Source: Amoebophrya sp. A120
Taxonomy: Eukaryota > Sar > Dinophyceae > Syndiniales > Amoebophryaceae
Assembly (NCBI GenBank): GCA_905178155.1
Contig: CAJINV010000011.1
Location: forward strand, 516,491 to 580,490
DNA: 64,000 nt
Direction: 5' to 3'
Shown here: positions 44,640-55,048 of the stretch, piece by piece
How positions within the stretch are numbered: the stretch's first letter is position 1
Layout: each line of letters starts with the position of its first letter
Made by a program: the position numbers and the translations under genes
The notes under the pieces: generated by a model
Databases searched by the model: none
What the model was told of the DNA's origin: nothing
Seen by the model: only the letters and a program-made list of their open reading frames with translations

Positions 44640-47515
44640 CGCTGCACAATTTGAACTCTCGTCAACTTCGGTTCTCGACAACAATATTTGCAATTGGCTC
44701 GCCAGAGGTTACAATGACGCTCATGAAGAAGATGGCATTGTAAGGATGACGCCCGCTCTTTTACACAACAGATGGATCATGAACAAACACCCGACAAAGA
44801 ACATCCTCTACTCCACCGGAGAGAACGGGAAAAAACCCATCGTAGTTGTAAAGAAGGCAAGATAATTACTGAACCAGCTGCACAGGCCGCCGACAAGACC
44901 GCGGCCGGCGCCAACGCGGATCGGCCCGCCCCTGCAAGAACGACGGCTGTGCGCCATGATGTTTGTTCCGCTGCCCGGCCGGCCTCGCAGACGCGCCTGA
45001 GGGGCGCATTTGGGGGAGGGCCCACTTTGGGGGGTGGCGCAATCGCTGAAGGCCCACGCCAGGGGCCGGGGCCCATGCTGGGGCCCCACGTGCGGGGCCA
45101 GGGCCGGGCGGCCCGCTCTTCCGTCTCCGCGCAGCCCGGTGGCCGGCGGCGCGGCCTGCCTGTCGCGCCGAACGGCGCGTGAATCGATCAGGGGCAGCCG
45201 AACCAGGTCGGGCGCGGTGTGGCGCCTCACGCCGAAGCCCTTGCTTTATTTTGGGGCTGCGTGGCAGTGCTCGCAAAACATGGAGAGCGGAATAAAGTTC
45301 GCTTGCGTTTGGCCTCGCCTACGGCCCGGCCCGCCCTTTTTCTCGTTCGGGGGCCTGTAGTCGTCCTCGGTCTTTGCGAAGCCGGGGCCGAGACCTTGTC
45401 AGGCCGGCACCGCTCAGAACGCCGGCCGCTTGGCGCGGCCGCGGTCGGCCTACGTCGCCGACTGCCCTGGCCCGTCCGTTAACGCCGACGCGGCGCAGGG
45501 CGGCGCGCGCCTTCTGTCCGTCCTCCCCCGGGCCATGCCCATGCGTTGGCTGCCTCCTCCATGCGTGGGCGCGTCGCGCCTTTGACGCCACTCGGAGCCC
45601 GCGGAGTGCCATCTTGTTGCGCGGGTGATCAAAAAGTGCCAGCAAACTGCGCCAGGGAACTTACAAAGCGAGCTTGTGGCCCAACGGTTCTAGTGTGAAA
45701 ACTGATTCCCTTTGGCAACGCACCACAGGAAGAAGTGGACAGCCTCGCAAAGTCGTTCTCCCTTTCTGCAGAAGCTCGCCCGGCTCTCTCTCACTCCAAG
45801 AAACAACTACGTCTCTCGCCCAAAAGGAAAAGCAAACGCTCTGCACTGTTGCTCGTTTTCTTAATATTGTTCGACTCAAGCTTTATACTGCCGCTTTTCC
45901 GAGGGCATGCTTTGGCTTTTTGAAGAATGCCCCACAGACTCTCGCCGACTCCAGTTTTCGGCAATACTACGCTGCACAATTTGAACTCTCGTCAGCTTCA
46001 GCAGTTCTCGACAACAATATTGACTCAGAGGTTACAGTGATGCCCGTGAAGAAGATGGCAATAGAAGGATGACGCCCGCTCTTTTACACAACAGGTGGAT
46101 CATGAACAAATACCCGGCAAAGAACATTCTCTACTCCACCGGAGAGAACATAAAGAAGATCCATCGCAGAACCAGAAGGCAGGAAAATTACTAGCCAAGC
46201 TGCGCAGGCTGCCGAGAGGGCCGCGGCGCCAGCGGCGATTGGCTCCGGCAATAGCGTCGACTTCTGCCGCGCGCAATCAATTGTATTTTTATGCGGCACA
46301 GGCCGGCCTCGCATTGGTCCTGCGGAGCGTCATGAAGGCCAACGCCAGCGGCCAGCCGGGGCCAACTGGAGGCCCGCGCGCGGAGTCGGGGTTTTTCTCT
46401 GGAGGGCAACGCGCGGGGCGGGGGCTGCGCGGCGCAGTGCCTCGTCTCACGAGGGGGCCGGGGGCGCGCCCCTCCTGTCGCAGCACGATGGAGCCGCCGC
46501 GCACCCGTGAGTGTCGCAGGTCGTCCGTCTCTTCCTGGCCGGTTTTGCTCGTGACCACTACGATGGGGTCGACATCATGTCCAGCGGGGAAGTTCCAGCT
46601 GTTTCCCACCGTGCGGAGCCTGTGTTTAGTTTTTTTTTGGTGTCGTGGCTAGACTGAGTTCACATTTAGCCCAGCGGGTCTTTAATACCTTTTGCACGCA
46701 GATAGGACGATAGCGTCAAGAAAGGATGAAGGTAAGAGCGCAAAGCTGTACTACCGAACGTCCTTGAAACTTCCGCGCGGGTGTCCAACTTCAGCGCGAG
46801 TGTTTGGCTCTTCTTGCTGCAGATTGATGGGCGCAGCGCCGGCCGCTTGGCGCGCCTCGGTCGGCCCGCGTCGCTGATTGCCCTCGCCCGGCCGGCCATA
46901 AACGTCGGCGCGGCAATGTGCGGCGCGCGCCTCCTGTCCGTCCTCGTTCGAACGCAGTGCCATCTTGTTGCGCGAGTAGCAAGGTAGCCTCGCCGGGGAA
47001 CTTGCAAGGCGAGCTTGTGTGCTAATGAGTTTAGTGCCGCGGGAAATTGATTCACTTCCGCGACACATCACAGGGGTATGTGGGCAATCTTGCAAGGAAG
47101 CCCTCCGCTCTGTAAAAATATGGCCTGACTCTCTCTCTCGCTCCCAAAAACAGATGACGGATCGCTCTTTCGTGCAAACGCAAAAACTTCGGCTCTTATT
47201 CATTCTGTTCAAGCTCAATACTGACGCTCTTCTGAGTCCACCGGCCATATGCTTTTGTAACTTGAAGAACGTATTTGTTCATACGGTCTGCAAGTTGCCG
47301 GCGGACAAAATAGTATGTATGGAATATATAAGCCAAAAAGTAAAATATCGCTCTGTTGGCGAAAGCAGCCACTTCGGAGACAATTCTCTGCGAACTACTG
47401 ACCGCAATTTGAACGCGCCACACAACCTCGCGCACTTCAGCTTTCGACGACAATATTTGCCGCGCCTTTCAGACGAAGGCGCCGTCATGATTACGACAGG
47501 GGCCTATCAATGAAC
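44640..47515. repeat. GC-rich tandem repeat, unit about 1.33 kb
   Basis: GCACAATTTGAACTCTCG begins matching sequence at 44647 and again at 45972, and a shared block near 44745-44830 recurs near 46065-46150. The unit ends also match (GTGCCATCTTGTTGCGCG at 45607 and 46959, then a run ending GCGAGCTTGTG). A third, truncated start lies near 47405. Each unit has a moderately AT-rich edge and a GC-rich core with long, unconvincing open frames on both strands. A related but diverged copy lies at about 50680-51530. No transposase or reverse transcriptase motif is seen. Confidence 0.8.
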
Positions 47516-47834
47516 GGACGAACGCACGAACCATCCAGAGACGCGAGGGCGACGGCTTCGCGCCATTCATTGCCTGTAGCGCGACGCGCATTGCGACACC
47601 CCGCCACCTCGTCGAACCGGCAATATAGGGCCCCCTAGGCACAGGCCCCTGGCCTAGCTCAAGGCGCCACAAGAAAAGCAAGCGCCGGGCAACGCACGCA
47701 GCGCTACGGCTACCCAGAGCCGGAGGGGGGCGACGAAGCTGGAGGCCCGCCCGGAAAACAAGGTCGGCGCGCACGAGGGGCGCCCCGATGCTTCTCGGGC
47801 CGGAGGGAACGGCGCAGCCAGCGGCTTGGCTGCG

Positions 47835-49040
47835 TCAGGGCGGGCGGCCTGGGGCTGCCAATATCGACGGCAGAAAACCCTGGGCAGCGATCGAATGCGC
47901 CCGGCCGGCTTTCTTCAACTGGGCGCGCTCTAAGAGCATAGGCGCCACGCCGTAGTGCTCCCTCGCCGCAGGGGCGTTCTCGTAGCGGTCGAGGTTCGCA
48001 CCTTGATGCTTCGCCGTCTTTACCCACTTGCGCAGCAGTTCGTTCCAGAACCCGGCGTCCCGTCGCTGATGGTATTAATGTGAACATACCGATGTGTATT
48101 TTGTATAAGCGTATCCTTGTTGTAACTGTACGTGCATACTGATCACGCGCCGTGTATCATCTCATGCAAAGAAGCGAAATTCTAATCCGTCTCTGCATCT
48201 TTCAGTGGAAGTGCCAGGCGCGCCTCAACAAAGACAGTAAGTACCTCCGCCGCCCACGGGACGTGGGAAGACAACACCGGAACGCCCTCAGTCCCCCCTT
48301 TGCGGGGCGACTTGTTCCCGTCCACGCAAGCTACCCGCAGAAGTGCCTCCGCGTCCTCGAAAACCTTTCGTTTTTGTTTGAGAAAGTCAGTATGTTCATT
48401 CTTTTGTGGGACGGAGACAGCCGCCGAGTGGTAAGCTCATGAATCGTCCATGTCCACGAAGGAGCGCGATAGTTTCTCATCATTCTCCATATCAGTCATT
48501 CTCTGTACCTCGGACGGGGAGGCCTCCTTATACCGGAAGCGTCCGGCGTATGGGTGGGCAGCGTTGATCCTCGAAATCACGCTGGCAAGCGCGAACTCAA
48601 ACTCCTCCTCCGACCCGTTATCGAGGTTTCGGCACAACGAAGTTTATCCGGTGCAAATACGTCAGGGTCAGGAAAACTGTAGATACTAGTCAAGTGCGTC
48701 CCCGGTGAAACTGACCGCAACTGCCAATCATGCACAGCAGCTGGCTGAGCGAGGTGTCAACAGGCAAGCCACACCAAACCAAGACAAGCCGGCGGAGGAG
48801 CTGCTGCAAGGAACCTTCCGCATAACAAACTCACTGCGTATTCCAGAGAAAGAGTCACTGTATCTGGTACTGGGACGCGACCCTCTTAGACTGTTCCCGC
48901 CCACCATGCCAAGCACGAAATGTCTCCGGAATTTCCCTGACCCTGGGCACAGGGCTGCAATGCATAGCGCGCTGCAGAACTCGGGGTCCAGCAACTCGCA
49001 AGACGCCGGCCCGACCAAACAACTCCCGCGCAGAGGTTGC
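47835..49040 (-). CDS. 3' part of a protein-kinase-like gene (paralogue of the 55049 gene)
   Basis: Recognised by exon-by-exon similarity to the last exons of the downstream kinase gene. Exons, in transcript order: about 49040-48967 (upper limit unclear), 48639-48509, 48364-48245, 48065-47835. The third ends in SHVPWAAE where the paralogue has STHVPWSGK. The last begins RRDAGFWNELLRKWVKTAKH, against IQEAGFWNAELTKYYKTGHH. The exon before them reads RINAAHPYAGRFRYKEASP, against GINGQRHPYLQKFCFEDALP. All three exon-exon boundaries fall at the same residues and in phase 0, with GT donors. Catalytic motifs are not found upstream, where the frame breaks; the gene may be truncated, decayed, or have exons in the repeat-rich stretch. 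Stop TGA at 47835-47837. Confidence 0.65.
48645..48966. mobile_element. Introner element, diverged family 1, in the kinase-like paralogue
   Basis: 322 bp, TATCCGGTGC to GCAATGCATA, with core TCAGGGTCAGGA against TCCCTGACCCTG. The 5-bp flanks do not match (AAGTT, GCGCG). Removing element plus 5 nt still gives S-A-P-L-C-R-N-L-D, aligned with N-A-P-M-F-R-D-I-D in the paralogue, which has no element there. Confidence 0.78.
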
Positions 49041-51600
49041 AGGCCTCCCTTATCGCGCGGCGGTCACTTCTTTCTCGGCCTTGGGCGCCTGTATGATCAA
49101 ACCCGGCCGCCGCTCGCTCACACCGTACTTACTCGCGGCAGTTCGGACAGGACAGGCAGCAGGAAACGGGCCCGTACTCCAGCAGGACAACCGCGGCCGC
49201 GGCGCCGAACTCGTCAGGGTATGGCAGACTGATCTTGTGGCCTATCGAAGTCGTCCTCGAACTTGACGACGCGCCGCGACATGATGCTCAAGCTAAATAA
49301 GCACCTAAACTAACACTACTGTACGCAGGCGCTTCTTTCTGCAGCGGCAGCAGGCTCTAAGCATGCATCCCCTCTCGCTTACAAATTGCGCAGGCGGACT
49401 TGTGCCCCTCATCTGTCCCTCGTCGCGCTATCTTCCCTTGTCTCAGAGTGATACAACTGAGACGCCACACGCAAGCTGGGCTTTTCTCAATTCCTGTTTA
49501 GTCTCCATCCTCCTCTTCTGTCTTCACTCGTAAAGCCCCGCGCTCAGAAAAGATAACAAAGGACGGAGGCCCTGCTCGCTCGGTGTGTTGGTCGCCATAT
49601 CTCAGCCCCCTCTTTCTCTTCGCAAATCCTTCTCAAAAAGTAAGACTGCTACTCGCCGGCGTGTAAGGAGCAGGCCCAGCAAAAGACCCAGCGCGCGCTC
49701 TGCCAAGAATGAAGACAGGGGTAGCAGACCAGCCCGCAGGAAGGCCGTCTTCTTCCGACAGTTGGATTGCTTCTCGACCTTTGCAAATCGAAAAATACCA
49801 ACTAAGCAGCACGCACTCAGCCCAAACCAGGCTTCCACCTAATGTGTGCCCGGGCAACGGCCTCTCAGAGGCATACACGGCCATCATTGAGGTCGGAACC
49901 TCCTGACGAACACACGCACCTCAGCAATTTTCGCACACACGAGGCCTTCGAAGCAGTGATTGTAACGCGACACACAGAGAAAAGACACTTCTCGGAAGCC
50001 TCCGCTAGAGAATACAGGCCTCCGGCACCGCTGCAGGCGCCGCCAAAGCGGGCCGGCGCCGGCCGCACGACCCACCGGGGCAGCTAGCGGCCGCGGTGCC
50101 CGGCGTGCGGGGCACGGAGCAAAGAGGCCCGCGGGCCGAAAACAAGAGCCGGCCTGCGCAGAAGGGCGCGGCGATGCTGGCCGGCCCGGGGTGAAACGGC
50201 GGCGCCGCCGGCTTGGCAACACAACCAAGGCGCGCGCGCAGCAGTTAGAAAGGCGCAGCGCCCGGCGCGGGCCGGCGCGGGGGGCGCCGCGCGAAGCATC
50301 GGGGCGGCGGGGGGCCCGTGCGAAATAGGCGGCGGCTGGCTATCCCGATCGCAGCCCCCCCGTACCTGCCAAAGAGCCAAGGTGGCGGGTTTCCAGTCGC
50401 GGCGCATTCCTCTTCGATTGACGTTGAGAATGTAGGCGGCCGCGGCGAGTTGCTCCGTGAGGGGCGCATGGCGTCGCCCTAACCTTGCCGCGGCGGGGCG
50501 CCCGCTTACCGCCACGGGCCGCACGATGTGGGAACGCTTCCTGACGGCGATCCTGCAACCGGAAACAAGTGGAGGCGCAGCTGGGTGACACGAGAAAGGC
50601 CCATGCTTGAGCTCTCTAACCATCCATGCGCGTTCTATGTATAAGTAATCTATACAGATGCTTCGCATGCTCAAGTTCCGACCTGCACCTGCTGCGTGAT
50701 CGCATAATCCCGCGTAGACAGATCAAAATCGGGAGCCACGCTGCGTTGCTGCGCTGCGCTTTCTCTCTAATCGCGGCTTCCTCTCAGCTTTTGACCCCAC
50801 TCGCACAACTTCCACGCAGAAGAGCCACCACTCGGCCCAGAACCAGTGCTCAAATCTTAATCTACAAAGTGGGCTATGAATTATATCTGTTGCTCTTTGT
50901 CGGGTTGCGTGGGATTCTCGGGTGGGAGGCGCACGTCGCTCCTAGAAATGCAGGGTCGCTCTTTTGTCCAAAAACTTTGGCTGGTATTCTCCTGCAGCTC
51001 AATATATCAAATGCAAATACGTGTGGGCCTGGAAGAACGCGACTGCTTATCATGCATCTTTTTGCCGGCATGTGCGCCCTGGAATGCGGACAAAGGCATC
51101 ACATATTTTGCGCATGCTTTCCAGTGCCTATCCCAGATGAGTATCGTAAGAAGTGGGCAACTATGTATTGGCGCTCATGCAAAATAGAACTCCGCTCTCC
51201 AGAATTCGCATCACAAGTTCACCTGTTTCCAGGCCCAGACATATTTGCAGTGCATCTAGTGGTGCCATGTGCCATTTTCCATCGAGCAGCAGGTGCTTTT
51301 TCTTACAAGTTGAAGAACGCACCAACCCACAGAGAGACTCTCGCCAACTCCAGTAGTTTTCAACAACACTATTAGCAGTCGGTGCAGTAGAGTTGGCACG
51401 GACGCTCATGAAGATGATAGATGAACGGGCCTGCTCTTTGACAGTTGCGCAAGCATTCGACAAACAGCGCTCCCCTCTCTGCCGGAAAAACGCTTCGCAT
51501 TAGGTAACCCGACACTGCGCTAGCAAACGTAAAGGCCGCAGAGAAGGCCGCGGCGCCAGCGCCATCCGAGCCCGGTCGGAAACAAGAACGACGGCGCACT
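49041..51600. other. Repeat-rich, mostly GC-rich stretch without a supported gene
   Basis: Contains a fragment at about 49150-49240 (minus) with a short stretch resembling the start of the 768-aa gene (FGAA then VVLLE), GC-rich sequence at 50030-50520, and a diverged copy of the 1.33-kb repeat at about 50680-51530 with an introner-like element inside. Many open frames exist in all frames and none is convincing. Confidence 0.5.
51005..51254. mobile_element. Introner-like element, family 1, inside a repeat copy
   Basis: About 250 bp with TATCAAATGCAAATACG at the left and TTTCCAGGCCCAGACATATT towards the right. The right end lacks the terminal ATA and no target duplication is clear. It sits in the diverged 1.33-kb repeat copy, after sequence matching the copy near 47215. 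Confidence 0.65.
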
Positions 51601-51624
51601 GGAGGCGCCGTCTTTAGATCCTAG

Positions 51625-52660
51625 CAGAGAGACCCGCCCAAAGCCGGCGGGCGGGGAAATGCGCCCCGGTCCCCAAAAAGTTACACCGGCGGCACGGGTG
51701 CGATTTTTCGGCGGGAAAATGCAAAAAAAGCCTGTCGGGGCCCCTAAAGCAAGCCCGCCCAAAACCGGCGGGAAAATGCGCCCTGGTCCACAAAAAGTTA
51801 CCCCGGCGGCACGAGCGCGATTTTTTGGCGGGGAGATGCAAAAAAAAAACCAGTCGGGCCCCCTAAAGCAAGCCCGCCCAAAACCGGCGGGAAAATGCGC
51901 CCCGGTCCACAAAAAGTTACACCGGCGGCACGGGCGCGATTTTTTGGCGGGAAGATGCAAAAAAAAAGCCAGTCGGGCCCCCTAAAGCAAGCCCGCCCAA
52001 AACCGGCGGGAACATGCGCCCCGGTTCAAAAAGTTACACCGGCGGCACGGGCGCGATTATTTGGCGGGGAGATGCAAAAAAAAAAACCAGTCGGGACCCC
52101 TAAAGCAAGCCCGCCCGAAGCCAGCGGGAAAATGCGCCCCGGTCCAAAAAGTTACACCGGCGGCACGGGCGCGATTATTTGGCAGGGAGATGCAAAAAAA
52201 AAAGCCAGTCGGGACCCCTAAAGCAAGCCCGCCCAAAACCGGCGGGAAAATGCGTCCCGGTCCAAGAAGTTACACCCGCGGCACGGGCGNNNNNNNNNNN
52301 NNNNNNNNNNNNNNNNNNNNNNNNNNNNNNNNNNNNNNNNNNNNNNNNNNNNNNNNNNNNNNNNNNNNNNNNNNNNNNNNNNNNNNNNNAAAATGCAAAA
52401 AAAGCAAGTCGGGACCCCTAAAGCAAGCCCGCCCAAAACCGGCGGGGAAATGCACCCCGGTGCAAAAAATTACACCGCCGGCACGGACGCGATTTTTTGG
52501 CGGGAAAATGCAAAAAAAGCCAGTCGGGACCCCTAAAGCAAGCCCGCCCAAAACCGGCGGGAAAATGTACCCCGGTGCAAAAAGTTACACCGACGGCACG
52601 GGCGCGATTTTTTGGCGGGAAAATGCACCCCGGTGCAAAAAGTTACACTTGCTTGGTTTT
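51625..52660. repeat. Satellite, unit about 118 bp
   Basis: Head-to-tail copies starting at about 51661, 51778, 51896, 52015, 52132 and 52251, then resuming after the gap at about 52451, 52567 and 52625. Each unit has GCGCCCCGGTCC, AAAAAGTTACACCGGCGGC, a poly-A run and CCTAAAGCAAGCCCGCC. The long open frame through the array is an artefact of the unit length and composition. Confidence 0.95.
52290..52389. other. Assembly gap, 100 N
   Basis: Exactly 100 unknown bases inside the 118-bp satellite. The round number suggests a scaffold gap of unknown true size, most likely collapsed satellite copies. Confidence 0.97.
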
Positions 52661-53110
52661 GGCGATTTTCCGGTCTTTCCCCCCTTGGAGCTTTTCGTCG
52701 ATCCCGCGGCGGCACCCCGTGGAGCGGGTCGCTTGCTGGTTTTCGGGGTACTGGGCTTGGTCGAAACCGGTTTTGCGGAATTGGTAACCACCGAGACCGG
52801 TGGTGGAGTCGGTCCGTGCGACTGCGGCCGGCCCTGACCCAGAAGCGGATTGTCCGATAGCAGCCGGCCCGGGTTGTCCCTGCGCCCCAGCAGGCGGCGC
52901 CGGCTTCGGCGGTATGAGTTCCGCCATGCTGGTGCGGATAGTTGTGGCCAGCTTGCACTTGTGCATGTTTTCCAAGTCCTGAAGCAAGTCGGCAACCTGG
53001 GCTCCCTTCTTGGCAGGTCGGCATACTGGTCACGGCCCGACAGTTCCAGCATGCTGGGCGAGGCGGTAAACGTGTTGCGCGCCCCAGCTGCCCGCGTTGG
53101 GCAGACTCGA
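52643..53110 (-). CDS. Possible coding exon(s), unresolved
   Basis: The minus strand has two overlapping plausible frames. One carries VADLLQDLENMHKCKLATTI then a Pro/Ala/Gly-rich stretch (52987-52643). The other ends in a Ser/Lys/Pro-rich tail (KTSKRPAPRGAAAG). An upstream frame includes an ATG near 53131 (start MAERTTVSSLPNAGSWGAQH) and meets a stop before the first. Splice choice could join them, or it could be a decayed gene abutting the satellite. No family recognised. Confidence 0.3.
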
Positions 53111-53199
53111 GACAGTGGTCCTCTCCGCCATGGACTACCTCAAGAACCACACTCAAAAACTCAATGCCCAGGCCGGATCCGATGCGATCCAAGTCATAC

Positions 53200-55048
53200 A
53201 AAATCACGACCGACGGAGATACAAAGCAACATATAAATCTTCAGAAGATGTGTTCGAAACTTGAACGGGTCAGCAGGACATGGAAAAGTGCCTGGAAAAC
53301 GACAACAGAAGATTGGAGATGGGTGGACGATGCGAACAATACGAAGCACGATTTTGCTCAAACTATACGAAACGTCAGTGAGTATGCGAAAAGATAACAC
53401 CAGAAGACGAGAAACAGGACCACTTGAAGAATACGAAGCATGATTTTGATTGCCCACGAAAAGCTGCTTTTTGCAACGAATTAGGCCGATGCATTTGCAG
53501 GGTCTTCATTTCTAAACTTCTCTCTCATCCACCAGGATGCAAGGATGGTTCGTCGAAACTATTCATTGAAAAAGGACTACCATACGCACGCATAGATGGT
53601 TGGTCACAGCACCAATTAGTTTCGCAACAAATGGGAGCGACACGCATTTCGAACCAACCTGGCAAAAAAGTCAAAAGAAGGCGCAAGGCACCGAACAACA
53701 CGCTTTGGAAATTGACAACTGGGCACCGACGCGTAAGTACAACGGCTTGCTGACATATTACTTTTCATTCATCTTCATGTCACCGTAAATAGTAACATCA
53801 TTTTCGCTTCCACCTTATTTGCGCTTCTGGGGGGTGCAGTTCATTTTTTTCTCATCTGTACCCTCATATCTGTTGTGGCTTCATATTATCTGGGTTGTAC
53901 CTTGTTCATATGACCTGGGTTATACTGACAAGAAGCGCCATGGCTTCTCAAGGTGAGCTTTGACGCCAGAGTCGCACAGAGGCAGAACCACTTCAAGGGC
54001 ACGTGAAATCGAAACGTGGCTGGCTTTGAGATGTAAAACTCGTGAGAATTGGCAGCTCTGTAGTCGTAAGTTCTTTGCTTGTACCTGTTTGCAGCAGTGT
54101 CTTTTCTGGGCACAACTTCTGCACCTTGCTTCCTAACGTGTTTTAAGTGTACCGTCAAGGGTTTATTGCTTTTCATTTTGCAATATTGTCCTCTGTTTGC
54201 GAATCTTCAGAAAAGGATTGTTTCTGTCTGAACCTATTTGCTGTCCTCATCTCCTGTCAAGACTAAATCATTTACTTCCATCTACATCTTCATTACAGTA
54301 AGATTCTAATTTTGGGTCATTTGCTAGTTCTAATTTTGGGTCATTTGCTACAAGCTCAAGTCTGCGAACGCTGACGTTCGAGTTCCTCTTCCTGCTTCCA
54401 TTAGTTAAGATAGTAATAAACTCGAGTGAAAAGTTGCTCTGAAAAATTCCTGCAGATCGCCATTGCCTTTTGCGACCTTCTCTTTCTGGGTTTTTCGCTC
54501 GCGTTCCCCGCGTTTATCCATTGCAAATATGCCTGGGTCTGCAGAAGTGGAACTTGCACGGCATGTCTTGCATTCTTGGAACATCTCTCTTGCATGGCCA
54601 ACAATAAATCAATACGGTGGCTGTGCTTGTTTGTCATGCGCAGCTTTGCGAAATAAAGATATAGTCCGACTGAAATACAGACAAATAAAGAGAAAAAATG
54701 GGTTGCCTCGGTGCACTTGGAAGTGCCTCACTCATCCACGAAGCAGCATCACAAGTTTGAGTTTCCAGATCCAGACCCAGACATACTTGGCACGCATGCA
54801 TAACGAAACGACTAATACATTTTGACATTCATTTACTTCTTGAGTTTCATTACAAGTCAATCGGCTACGATCTATTGTCATCATCGTCTGCTCTCCTGTT
54901 CATTTAAGATAAGATATTATTTGCGTTTTGCCCGGTCTGTTCACATTGAGGTTGAGACACGAGCGGAGGTGCCTACAAAATTGAAAAAGTACTCTTACTC
55001 AGAAACAGCTGCTGCATCAAACAATCCTTCTCCCGTAGGATCAGAAGA
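53200..55048. other. Intergenic stretch
   Basis: AT-rich in the 53200-54430 part, with a short direct repeat TCTAATTTTGGGTCATTTGC near 54306-54345. A degraded introner-like element lies at 54515-54802. No supported gene. Confidence 0.5.
54515..54802. mobile_element. Introner-like element, diverged family 1
   Basis: About 288 bp, TATCCATTGCAAATATG at the left, CAGACCCAGACATACTTGG and GCATGCATA at the right. Flanks do not match (GCGTT, ACGAA). No host exon is recognised on either side, so it may be an old insertion outside a gene or inside an unrecognised one. Confidence 0.6.

Noticed and set aside
44772-46652. Several long GC-rich open frames on both strands
   Set aside because: Frames overlap in all phases, contain no recognisable motif and lie in the 1.33-kb repeat. 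GC-rich sequence lowers stop frequency by itself.
52061-52837. Plus-strand open frame of about 258 codons
   Set aside because: It is generated by the 118-bp satellite and passes through the run of N bases.
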